Shown here: positions 17,361 through 26,700 of the stretch, one piece after another
Numbering within the stretch: position 1 is the first letter of the stretch
How the letters are laid out: the number at the start of each line of letters is the position of its first letter
Source of the DNA: Streptomyces mirabilis
GTDB lineage: Bacteria > Actinomycetota > Actinomycetes > Streptomycetales > Streptomycetaceae
Assembly (NCBI RefSeq): GCF_018310535.1
Contig: NZ_CP074102.1
Location: forward strand, 7,998,001-8,062,000
DNA: 64,000 nt
Direction of reading: 5' to 3'
Program-made: the position numbers and the translations under genes
Notes under the pieces: generated by a model
The model's database searches: none
What the model was told of the DNA's origin: nothing
What the model saw: the letters and a program-made list of their open reading frames with translations, nothing else

Positions 17361-19052
17361 ATGCCCATCCGAATCCGGATCGGCCGCGCCGGGAAGGGGA
17401 GGCTCTCCGCGCGGATCCTGGCCAACCAGCTGGCCATCCTGGCCCTCTCCGGAGCCATCGGTTTCGTACTGTTCGCGTTCGCTCAGCGGGCCGAGATCGA
17501 CCGCTCCTACGAGCAGCGGGCGCTGGCCATCGCACAGACCACGGCCGCCGAGCCGCAGATCCAGCAGGCCATGGAGTACGGCGGAGGCGGCGACATCGTG
17601 CAGACCGTCGCCGAACGGATCCGGAAGGCGTCGAAGGCGTCGTACGTGGTCGTGATCGACCTGCACGGCATCCGCCACTCGCATCCCACCCCGGCACTGA
17701 TCGGCGAGCCGGTGGGCGAGCCGATCGCGGTGCTGGACGGCCTCCCGCACGTCGGCTCCGATCACGGCGCGACCGGGCGGTCCGCCAACGGCAAGGCTCC
17801 GCTCAAGGGGCCCACGGGCACGCTGGTCGGCGAGGTGTCGGCCGGCATTCCGGAACGCGACGTACTAGGCGAGCTGTGGCGGGAGCTGCCCACCTTCGGT
17901 CTGTATGCCACGATCGCCACCGCGCTCGGCTCGGTGGCCGCGTTCCTGCTGGCCAGACGCCTGAAGCGGACGACGTTCGGGCTGGAGCTGGAGGAGATCG
18001 CCGGGCTGCTGCAGGACCGGGAGGCGATGCTGCACGGCATCCGGGAGGGCGTGATCGCCTTCGACCCCGAGGGCCGGGTCACCGTCATCAACGACGAGGC
18101 CCGCCATCTGCTCGGTCTCGGCACGGCACTGGGCAGCCGGCTGGACGAGCTCCTGCCCGAGGGGCGGCTGCATCGGGCACTGGACGGCAGCCTCACCGGG
18201 ACCGACATCACGGTCCTCACCGACGACCACTGCCTGGCCGTCAACCGGATGCCGGTGACGCTGCACGGCCGCGCGCTGGGAGCGGTGGTCACCGTGCGCG
18301 ACCGCACCGAAATGGTCGGACTGCTCAGGGAGCTGGACTCGGTACGCGGGCTGACGGACGCGCTGCGGGCCCAGCAGCACGAGTTCACCAACCGGATGCA
18401 CACCCTGGCCGGGCTGCTGGACGTGGGGGAGTACGAGTCCGCGTACGAGTACGCCGTCGAGCTGGCCGGAGCCGACCAGGAGCTGACCGAGTCGGTGCGC
18501 GAGCACATCGGCAACGCCCTGATGGTGGGTCTGATCGTGGCCAAGACGACGGTCGCCGCCGAGCGCGGCGTACGGATCGTGCTGGGCGAGGACTCCGCGC
18601 TCGGCGAGCAGCCGCCGCATCTGCACCGGCTGCTGACCATCGTCGGCAACCTGCTGGAGAACGCCCTCGACGCCGCGGTCGGCGGACCGGCCCCGGCGGG
18701 CGGCCGGGAGGTACGGCTCACGGTCGTCGAGGCCACCACGGAGGTACTGGTGCGGGTGGCCGACACCGGACCCGGCATCCCGCCGGGCGCGGCCGAGTCC
18801 ATCTTCGAGGACGGCTGGTCGACCCGGCCGGACCGTGGCACCGCCCGGCGCGGCCTCGGACTGGCCCTGGTCCACCGGCTGGTCCAGCGGCACGGCGGCA
18901 CCATCACGGTCAGCGAGGGGCCCGGGGCGGTCTTCACCGTGACGCTGCCCCTGCCGGACGTCGCGCCCGCGCCGCAGGGCGCACTGTTCACGACGGCCCC
19001 GCTGGTACCGGCGGGTGCCCTGGCCGCGGCCGATGGAGGGGAGCGCTGGTGA
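17361..19052 (+). CDS. Sensor histidine kinase, CitA/DcuS family
   Basis: Membrane-bound kinase of 563 residues. A first helix near residues 20-40 (LAILALSGAIGFVLFAFA) is followed by an extracytoplasmic PAS-like ligand domain whose YVVVIDLHGIRHSHPTPALI block is diagnostic for the CitA/DcuS/DpiB class. A second helix follows near 180-198, then a cytoplasmic PAS, a dimerisation/phosphoacceptor box QHEFTNRMHTLAGLL (His in HEF), and an ATPase domain with NLLENALDAA and ADTGPGIP. Family members sense citrate, malate or other carboxylates. ATG 17361 is chosen; ATG 17274 and an earlier start would add a non-conserved tail. Its stop overlaps the regulator start (GTGA). Confidence 0.9.
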   Translation: MPIRIRIGRAGKGRLSARILANQLAILALSGAIGFVLFAFAQRAEIDRSYEQRALAIAQTTAAEPQIQQAMEYGGGGDIVQTVAERIRKASKASYVVVIDLHGIRHSHPTPALIGEPVGEPIAVLDGLPHVGSDHGATGRSANGKAPLKGPTGTLVGEVSAGIPERDVLGELWRELPTFGLYATIATALGSVAAFLLARRLKRTTFGLELEEIAGLLQDREAMLHGIREGVIAFDPEGRVTVINDEARHLLGLGTALGSRLDELLPEGRLHRALDGSLTGTDITVLTDDHCLAVNRMPVTLHGRALGAVVTVRDRTEMVGLLRELDSVRGLTDALRAQQHEFTNRMHTLAGLLDVGEYESAYEYAVELAGADQELTESVREHIGNALMVGLIVAKTTVAAERGVRIVLGEDSALGEQPPHLHRLLTIVGNLLENALDAAVGGPAPAGGREVRLTVVEATTEVLVRVADTGPGIPPGAAESIFEDGWSTRPDRGTARRGLGLALVHRLVQRHGGTITVSEGPGAVFTVTLPLPDVAPAPQGALFTTAPLVPAGALAAADGGERW

Positions 19053-19738
19053 TACGGACCCTGGTGGTGGACGACGACTTCCGGGTGAACGGACTCCACT
19101 GCACATACGTGGCCCGCGTCGAGGGCTTCGAGGTCGTCGGCCAGGTGGCGAACGTGGCCGAGGCGCTGGACGCCGTCCGTACGCTCCACCCGGAACTGCT
19201 GCTCCTCGACATCTTCCTGCCCGACGGCAGCGGCCTCGACGTGCTGCGACAGCTGACCGGCGACGCGGGTGGCGCCCGCCCCGACGCCATCGTGATCACG
19301 GCCGACCGGGACATCACCTCCGTACGGACCGCGATGAAGCTCGGAGCCGTCGGATACCTCGTCAAGCCCTTCGGTGCCGACGCCCTGGCCGAGCGGCTCG
19401 CCGCCTACCGCGCACTCCAGCACCGGGTGGACGTCCTGGGCCCGGAGGCGGAGACCGACCAGGCCGACGTGGACGCCCTGTTCAGCGTCGTCCGCCCCAC
19501 CGCCCTGCCCGCCGTACCGGCCAAGGGTCACTCCGCGCCGACCCTCGCCCTGCTCCACGAGGCGGTCCGCACCGCCCGCCGGGACGTGTCGGCGGCCGAG
19601 GCGGCGGAACTCACCGGCGTCTCCCGCGCCACGGCCCAGCGCTACCTGTCCTACCTCGTCCGGGAGGGCATGGTCCGACTGGAGCTCCGCTACGGCGCGA
19701 CCGGCCGCCCCGAACACCGCTACCGCACCGTGTCCTGA
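19049..19738 (+). CDS. Response regulator, CitB/DpiA family
   Basis: Regulator of 229 residues. The receiver domain has the acidic pocket DDD at 8-10, phospho-acceptor Asp54 in LLLLDIFLPDG, and Lys in YLVKPF. A C-terminal winged-helix DNA-binding domain is of the CitB type (SAAEAAELTGVSRATAQRYL). Partner of the kinase upstream, translated from a GTG that overlaps its stop. Its likely targets are its own promoter and the divergent ABC importer. Signal and ligand unknown. Confidence 0.9.
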   Translation: MIRTLVVDDDFRVNGLHCTYVARVEGFEVVGQVANVAEALDAVRTLHPELLLLDIFLPDGSGLDVLRQLTGDAGGARPDAIVITADRDITSVRTAMKLGAVGYLVKPFGADALAERLAAYRALQHRVDVLGPEAETDQADVDALFSVVRPTALPAVPAKGHSAPTLALLHEAVRTARRDVSAAEAAELTGVSRATAQRYLSYLVREGMVRLELRYGATGRPEHRYRTVS

Positions 19739-19824
19739 CATCGCGACCGGTGCCTGCGGCGCACACCGAAGGCATGCTCACGGCGGGCCGCTCCCGTCCT
19801 GCCCTCCACCCACAGGAGTCACGC

Positions 19825-20640
19825 ATGCCCCTGCTGCGTACAGGCGACCTGGACCTCTACCACCAGGTCGTCGGGGAGGGCGACCCGCTCGTCCTCGTCC
19901 ACGGTTCGTGGAGCGACCACACCTCGTGGCAGCCCGCGATCGAGGCCGACCTCCGTGCGTCGTTCCGGGTGGTCACCTATGACCGCCGGGGTCACGGGAA
20001 GAGCGAAGCGGGGCCGGGCCCGGGCACCCGCCGACAGGACGAGGACGACCTCGAGGCCCTGATCGAGCGGCTCGGACCCGCGCCCGCGCACGTGGCGGGC
20101 AGTTCCTTCGGCGGGTCGATCGCACTGGGGCTTGCGGCGCGCCGGCCGGAGTTGTTCCGCAGCGTCACGGTCCACGAGCCCCCGCTCGTCGCGATCGTGA
20201 CCGACGACCCGGACGCACTGGGACAACTGCGCCCGACGCAAGCCTCGATGGACGCCGTGCTCGCCCATCTCCGCAAGGGCGAGCACCGGCAGGGCGCACG
20301 GCGGTTCGTGGAGGAGGTCGCCATGGGACCCGGCACCTGGGACCGGCTGCTCGCCGCCGTGCGCGAGACGTTCGTGCACAACGCGCCCACCTGGCTGGAC
20401 GAACAGTCCGACCCCGACTGGGCGGAGATCGATACCGACACCCTCGCCCGGTGCGCCGCACCGGTACTGCTCAGCGGAGGCACCCAGAGCCCGGTGTGGT
20501 TGGCGACGATCCTCGACCGGCTGGCCGCGGCCCTGCCGCGGGCGCGGCGGCAGACCGTCGAAGGGGCGGGACACATTCCCCATGTCACCCAACCGCGGCG
20601 GTACGTCGACGCCCTCACCCGCTTCGTCCGGGCGTCCTGA
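19825..20640 (+). CDS. Alpha/beta hydrolase
   Basis: Cytosolic hydrolase of 271 residues. Oxyanion-hole block LVLVHGSWSDHTSW, nucleophile elbow GSSFGGSI (Ser in the GxSxG position), and late His in GAGHIPHVTQP. RRGHGKSE is the usual strand-4 signature. ATG 19825 has CAGGAG 6 bases upstream. It is alone between the two-component pair and a second hydrolase. Substrate unknown; esterase, lactonase or haloperoxidase-like activity are all possible. Confidence 0.85.
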   Translation: MPLLRTGDLDLYHQVVGEGDPLVLVHGSWSDHTSWQPAIEADLRASFRVVTYDRRGHGKSEAGPGPGTRRQDEDDLEALIERLGPAPAHVAGSSFGGSIALGLAARRPELFRSVTVHEPPLVAIVTDDPDALGQLRPTQASMDAVLAHLRKGEHRQGARRFVEEVAMGPGTWDRLLAAVRETFVHNAPTWLDEQSDPDWAEIDTDTLARCAAPVLLSGGTQSPVWLATILDRLAAALPRARRQTVEGAGHIPHVTQPRRYVDALTRFVRAS

Positions 20641-20742
20641 GGCGCGGGCCCCGCCGCTCGTCGGTACTGTCGGAAGTGATCGCCGCTCGCTCTCCGCTCC
20701 TGGTTCCCCGACCGGGCGGCGGAGCGAAGGAGGCAGGGTGTC

Positions 20743-21573
20743 GTGACCGTGATCTCCCTGAAGTCCGCCCAGGTGCGGGAAGGACTCACGCTGCCCTACG
20801 CCGAGGCCGGCTACCCCAGTGGCACACCGGTCGTCTTCGTGCACGGGCTCGGTGACTCCTGGTGGGCCTTCGAGCCCCTCCTCAGGCGCCTTCCGGCCGC
20901 CCTGCGCGGTTACGCGCCCACCCAGCGCGGCCATGGCGACGCCGACCGACCTCCCGAGGGCTACACGCCCGAGGACTACGCCTTCGACCTCGTCGCCTTC
21001 CTGGACGCCGTCGACATCGACCGCGCCGTGCTCGTCGCGTCCTCCGGCGGCGGCGTGCCCGCCCGGATGGTCGCGGGCAGCCATCCCGACCGGATCTCGG
21101 GGCTGGTGCTGATCGGCGTACCCGGCACGCTCGAGGACAAGCCGGCGGTGACCGGGATGCGGGAGGCCGTCGAAGGGCTCCGCGACCCCGTACCCCGCGA
21201 GTTCGTCGAGGAGTTCGTCTCCGGCGCGGTGGACCGGCCCGTCGCCAGGGGCCTCGTCGAGACGATGATCGACGAAAACCTCAAGGTCCCCGCGTACGTC
21301 TGGCAGGAGACCCTGCGCGGACTGCTCGACACCGATCTGCGCGCGACCCTCGCGGGCATCCTGGTGCCCACCCTCGTCATCTGGGGCGACCAGGACGACC
21401 TGCTGCCCCGCGGCGACCAGCAGACCATCCTGGACGCCATCCACGGTTCACGCCTGATCGCCTACGAGGGCGCCGGGCACGACGTCCACTGGGAGCAGCC
21501 CGACCGTGTGGTCGCCGACCTCGCCGCCTTCGTCGCACACCTCGAACACCCCGCGACTCCCGGCCCGTCATGA
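20743..21573 (+). CDS. Alpha/beta hydrolase
   Basis: Hydrolase of 276 residues. VVFVHGLGDSWWAFEPLL forms the oxyanion region, TQRGHGDADRP follows, the nucleophile elbow is ASSGGGVPA (Ser flanked by Gly), Asp is in IWGDQDDLLP, and His in EGAGHDVHWEQP. The GTG at 20743 has GGAGG about 10 bases upstream. It shares orientation with the FAAL-PKS locus starting 278 bases later, but the gap contains its own regulatory-looking sequence, so membership in that locus is uncertain. Confidence 0.85.
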   Translation: MTVISLKSAQVREGLTLPYAEAGYPSGTPVVFVHGLGDSWWAFEPLLRRLPAALRGYAPTQRGHGDADRPPEGYTPEDYAFDLVAFLDAVDIDRAVLVASSGGGVPARMVAGSHPDRISGLVLIGVPGTLEDKPAVTGMREAVEGLRDPVPREFVEEFVSGAVDRPVARGLVETMIDENLKVPAYVWQETLRGLLDTDLRATLAGILVPTLVIWGDQDDLLPRGDQQTILDAIHGSRLIAYEGAGHDVHWEQPDRVVADLAAFVAHLEHPATPGPS

Positions 21574-21644
21574 AGGCGTGCGGGACGGCCGATTGGCCAG
21601 TTACTTATTGAATACCCGGGGTTACATCCACCTGGCCCACAAGA

Positions 21645-21674
21645 CTTGCTATCGTGTTACTCGTTGGTAGCAAG
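21645..21674. promoter_or_regulatory. Inverted repeat in the 277-base gap before the FAAL-PKS locus
   Basis: cttgcta (21645-21651) and tagcaag (21668-21674) form a perfect 7-bp dyad with a 16-base spacer. The spacer and right arm contain gttactcgttggtagc, a looser TetR-like palindrome. It lies about 180 bases before the FAAL start, so it could be the operator/promoter region for the biosynthetic operon. The regulator is not proven; the TetR gene at 42558 is a candidate only by proximity. I see no other clear element in this gap. Confidence 0.4.
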
Positions 21675-21850
21675 CCGAACGAGGGTCACGAGGGGCCGGC
21701 GTATGCATCGCCGCTGCTCCTCGGGCGGGTTGGTCGAGACGGACTGTCCGGCAAGGGGGCCGGGCGGCCACGGCGCCTGCGTATACGCACCCCGCGGCCT
21801 TCGAACTCCAGTTTTCTCGCTCACTCATTCGAACAGGTGAGACTCCTCAT

Positions 21851-23575
21851 ATGGCTCGTTCCCTGGTCGACTTACTGACCACGCATGCCTCGCAACAGCC
21901 GGAGCGGACGGCATACCGCTACCTCGTCACGGGCGACTGCGACGGAGAGACCCAGGACATCTCGTACGGACGTCTGGCCCGTCGGTCCCGAGCCGTCGCC
22001 GCCTGGCTGCAGGAACGCGGTCTGGCCGGATCCCGCGCGCTGTTGCTGTACCCGCCCGGCCTGGAGTTCATCTCCGGCTACCTGGGCTGTCTTTCGGCCG
22101 GGGTCGTCGCCGTGCCGGGCGTTCCCCCGCAGGGGCGGTCGCAGAACCACCGTGCCCTGACCCGTATGAAGCGCCTGATCGCCGACGCGGACGCCAAGGT
22201 GATCCTGGGCGGCCGTGAGGTGCTCGCCACCCTGGCCGCCCAGGGGGAGCACCTGCCCGAACTGGACGCGATCACCTGCGTCGTCACCGAGGACATACCC
22301 GACGAGGCGGCCGACTCCTGGCGCGAACCCGACCTCACCGACGACTCGGTCGCCTTCCTCCAGTACACCTCCGGCTCCACCTCCGCCCCGCGAGGCGTGA
22401 TGGTGACGCACGGGAACCTGCTGGACAACCAGCGGGCCATCACCGAGCGGATGGGCCACACCCCGGACACGCTCGCGGAGTACGACCACGAACTGTTCGT
22501 CAGCTGGCTGCCCGTGTACCACGACATGGGCCTCATCGGCCCGGTCCTGAACACCGTCCACCTCGGCGCCACGGCCACGCTCTTCTCGCCCCTGCACTTC
22601 CTCCAGCGGCCCGCGCGCTGGCTGACCGCCCTCAGCCGCTACCGCCCGCACACCAGCGGCGGCCCCAACTTCGCCTACGAACTGTGCCTCAAGCACGCCA
22701 CCCCCGAACTCCTCGACGGACTCGACCTCGGTCGGTGGAAGGTCGCCTTCAGCGGCGCCGAACCGGTACGGGCCGCCACCCTGCGGCGCTTCACCGAGAC
22801 CTTCGCACCGGCCGGCTTCCGGCATGAGGCCCTGTACCCGTGCTACGGCCTCGCCGAAGCCACGCTCATCGTCACCGGCGGCGGGGCCGACACCGCGCCC
22901 ACCCTCGCCGCGGCCCCCGGGTCAAGTCCGCACGCGGGCGCGGCCGACGCGGCAGCCGTCGGCTCCGGGCGGCCGATCCCCGGTACGACCGTGGTGATCG
23001 CCGACCCCGAGCGGCGGAAGGAGCTGCCCGAAGGGGAGGTCGGCGAGATCTGGGTGAGCGGCGCGAGCGTCGCCAAGGGCTACTGGCGCAACACCCTCGC
23101 CACCCGCGAGACCTTCCGGGCCACGCTGCAAGACCGTCCGGACCGTTTCCTGCGGACCGGCGACCTCGGATTCCTGCGCGAGGGCGAACTGTTCGTCACC
23201 GGCCGCCTCAAGGACCTGATGGTCATCGACGGACGCAACCACTACCCGCAGGACCTGGAGCTGTCCGCCGAGATGTCCCACGGCGCGCTCCGGCCGGGCT
23301 GCACCGCCGCGTTCTCCGTGGACGGCGGTGCCGAGGGCGAACAGCCCGTCATCGTCGCCGAGACGGCCCCGGACGCGGCGGCCGACTCCGAGCGGATCAC
23401 CGAGGTGATCCGCAGCGCGATCGGCGAGGCCCACGGCCTCGCGGTGCGTGACGTCGTGCTGGTCCACCCCGGCACCATCCCCAAGACGTCCAGCGGGAAG
23501 ATCCAGCGCCACGCCTCGCGGGCGGCGTACCTCGCCGACGCCCTCGCGGTGGTCGGCGCGCCCGCCGCGAGATGA
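21851..23575 (+). CDS. Fatty acyl-AMP ligase (FAAL)
   Basis: Adenylating enzyme of 574 residues that activates a fatty acid as acyl-AMP and passes it to an acyl carrier domain, here most likely the N-terminal ACP of the PKS encoded 177 bases downstream. The ATP motif is YTSGSTSAPRGVMVTHGNLL. The FAAL-type core SWLPVYHDMGLIGP and TSGGPNFAYELCLKH are typical of FadD32/FadD26-like ligases rather than acyl-CoA ligases. GLAEAT, then RTGDLGFL and the catalytic-Lys block PKTSSGKIQRH complete it. First gene of the biosynthetic locus, with a weak AGGTGA ribosome site before ATG 21851. Chain-length specificity cannot be read from sequence. Confidence 0.93.
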   Translation: MARSLVDLLTTHASQQPERTAYRYLVTGDCDGETQDISYGRLARRSRAVAAWLQERGLAGSRALLLYPPGLEFISGYLGCLSAGVVAVPGVPPQGRSQNHRALTRMKRLIADADAKVILGGREVLATLAAQGEHLPELDAITCVVTEDIPDEAADSWREPDLTDDSVAFLQYTSGSTSAPRGVMVTHGNLLDNQRAITERMGHTPDTLAEYDHELFVSWLPVYHDMGLIGPVLNTVHLGATATLFSPLHFLQRPARWLTALSRYRPHTSGGPNFAYELCLKHATPELLDGLDLGRWKVAFSGAEPVRAATLRRFTETFAPAGFRHEALYPCYGLAEATLIVTGGGADTAPTLAAAPGSSPHAGAADAAAVGSGRPIPGTTVVIADPERRKELPEGEVGEIWVSGASVAKGYWRNTLATRETFRATLQDRPDRFLRTGDLGFLREGELFVTGRLKDLMVIDGRNHYPQDLELSAEMSHGALRPGCTAAFSVDGGAEGEQPVIVAETAPDAAADSERITEVIRSAIGEAHGLAVRDVVLVHPGTIPKTSSGKIQRHASRAAYLADALAVVGAPAAR

Positions 23576-23752
23576 GGTAGACGAGGTCACCCCCCCGTCG
23601 GCGCGGACACCCGCGCCGACGGGCACCCCGGTCGTACCGGCCGTACACCAGGGGTTCCTCAGTCGCGCGCCGGTGCCGCCGCCGTCCACCGGTCGCCGTA
23701 CCCGTCGTACGGAATCCGTCTGAACCCGAGTTCACGAGGACACCTTTCCCCG

Positions 23753-26700
23753 ATGCCTGCGAGCGAGTCCCCGAAGCAGTTCCCCGAGATGTCCGTCACG
23801 ACCTCCGAGGACGTGCGGGCCTGGCTGGCGTCGGCCGTCGCCGAGGCGGCCGGGCTCGCCCCGTCGGCTGTCGACCCCGAGCGGCCGATCGCCGAATTCG
23901 GCCTGGGATCACGCCAGTTGGTGACCCTGGCCGCGGAGCTCTCCGGCCGGATCGGCCGCCCCGTGGAGCCGTCCCTCGTCTTCGACCACCCCACCATCGC
24001 GGCGCTCGCCGCGGCGGTCCTCGGCGAAGGGCCCGTCGGCGCGGCGGCGCCGGTGCCGGCGGCCGCGCCCGTACGCGGCGACGAGGACATCGCCGTCATC
24101 TCCATGGGCTGCCACTACCCCGGCGGCGCCGACGACCCCGAGGCGCTGTGGCGGCTGCTCGCCTCGGGCGAGGACGCCATCACCGAGGTGCCCGCGGGCC
24201 GTTGGGACACCCGGGGGCTCTACGACCCCGACCCGGAGGCCCCCGGCAAGGCGTACACCCTGCGCGGCGGCTTCCTCTCCGACATCGACCGTTTCGACGC
24301 GCCCTTCTTCGGGATCTCGCCGCGCGAGGCCGCGGCCATGGACCCCCAGCAGCGGCTGCTGCTCGCGACCGCCTGGGAGACGATCGAGCGCGCCGGGATC
24401 GTCCCGGACACGCTGAACGGCAGCTCCACGGGCGTCTACATCGGGCTGTACGACAGCGGCTACCTGGCCTCGGCCACGCTCGGCCGGCTCGACGGGCACG
24501 TGGGCACCGGCTCCGCGGCCAGCGTGGCCTCCGGACGCATCGCCTACACCCTCGGCCTCCAGGGCCCGGCGGTCACCGTCGACACCGCCTGCTCCTCCTC
24601 CCTCGTCGCCCTGCACCTGGCCGCGCGGGCGCTGGCGAGCGGCGAGTGCGACCTCGCGCTGGCGGGCGGCGCGACGCTCCTTGTCACCCCGCGCGGACAC
24701 GTCGAGTTCAGCCGGCTGCGCGGGCTGTCGCCGACCGGGCGGTGCAGCCCGTTCTCGACCGACGCGGACGGCGTGGTGTGGGCCGAGGGCTGCGGTCTGG
24801 TGCTGCTCAAGCGGCTCGCGGACGCGCGCCGCGACGGCGACCGGGTCCTGGCCGTCGTCAAGGGGTCGGCCATCAACCAGGACGGCCGCAGCCAGGGCCT
24901 GAGCGCCCCGAGCGGCCCCGCGCAGGAACGGGTGGTGCGCGCCGCCCTCGACGCGGCCGGACTCCGCCCGGACGACCTGGACTACGTCGAGGCGCACGGC
25001 ACGGGCACCCGGCTCGGCGACCCCATCGAGGGCCGGGCGCTCGCCGCCGTCTTCGGGCCGGGGCGCCCGGCCGACCGGCCGCTCGGCGTCGGCTCCCTCA
25101 AGTCCCACATCGGTCACACCCAGGCCGCGGCGGGCATCGGCGGCGTCATCAAGACGGTCCTGGCCCTCGGCCACGAACTGCTCCCGGCCTCGCTGCACGC
25201 CGACACCCCGACCGAGCACGTCGACTGGGCGGGCGGCGGCCTGCGGGTGCACAGCGGAGCCCGGGCATGGCCGCGGGGCGGCGACCGGGTGCGGCGGGCC
25301 GGGGTGAGCGCGTTCGGGATCAGCGGTACGAACGCGCATGTGGTGCTGGAGGAGGCGCCGCGGGACCTGGCACGGCCGGCCACCGGGACACCCCCGGCGG
25401 AGATCCCCGGCGCGGCCCTCTTCCCGCTCTCCGCCCGTACCCTCCCCGCCCTCCGGGCCCAGGCCGCCCGCCTCCTCGAAGCGCTCGACGAACAGCCGCG
25501 GCCGTCGCTGCCCGGCGTGGCCGCAACGCTGACCCACCACCGCACGCACTTCGAGCACCGGGCCGTTGTGCGGGCGGCCGACCGCGACGACCTGCTGACC
25601 GCCCTGCGCGCCCTCGCGCAGGGCCGAACCGACAGCGGCACCGACGGCGATACCGCCATCGGTACCGACAGCGGTGGCGATACGGTCGTCGGACCCCAAC
25701 AGGCCATTCCCACCGGAAAGTTGGCTTTCGTCTTCCCCGGCCAGGGCTCCCAGTGGACCGGCATGGCCCGCGATCTCCTCGACCGCGACCCGGTGTTCGC
25801 GGACGAACTCGACCGCTGCGACGCCGCCCTGCGCCCTTTCACCACCTGGTCGGTGGCCGCCGTGCTGCGCGATGCCGCGGGCGCCCCGCCCCTGGACCGC
25901 GTGGACGTCGTGCAGCCGGTCCTGTTCGCCGTGATGGTGTCCCTGGCCGCGGTGTGGCGGGCCCGGGGCGTACGGCCGGACGCCGTGATCGGGCACAGCC
26001 AGGGCGAGGTCGCCGCGGCCTGCGTCGCCGGAGCGCTCAGCCTGAGCGACGCCGCCGCGGTGGTCGCCCTGCGCAGCCAGGCCCTGACCGGGCTGTCGGG
26101 CACCGGCACCATGGCCGTCGTCGCCCTCCCGCACACCGAGGTCGAGGACCACCTCGCCGACCTCGACGGACGAGTCTCGGTCGCCGCCGTGAACAGCGGC
26201 CGCTCGACGGTGATCGCCGGTGACGTCGAGCCGCTGGAGGCCCTGCTCGCCGACCTCGACCGCGAACACGTCTTCGCCCGCCGCCTCGACGTCGACTACG
26301 CCTCCCACAGCCCCCGGGTCGAGCCGGTCCGCGCGACGGTCCTCGACGAACTCGACGGCGTCACCACCTGCCCGACCCCCGTCGCCTGGTACTCCACCGT
26401 CACCGGCGAGCCGGTCACCGAGGAGCTGGAAGCCGACTACTGGTACACCAACCTGCGCGAACCCGTCCGCTTCGCACCCACCGTGGAGCGCATGGCGGCC
26501 GACGGCTACCGCTGGTTCGTCGAACTCGGCCCCCACCCCTCCCTCGTCACCGCCCTGCACACCATCGCCGAGGACTCCGGCCACGAGAACCTGGTCGCCG
26601 TCGGCTCGCTGCGCCGCGACGAGGACGGACCCGCCTGCCTGGACCGGTCCGCCGCCGAACTCCACGTCCACGGGCGGCGGATCGACTGGCGCCGACTGGT

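Noticed and set aside
21574..21850. Small plus-strand frames of 60-75 codons before the FAAL gene
   Set aside because: No ribosome site with good spacing, no conserved motif, and the sequence looks like a promoter/leader region.
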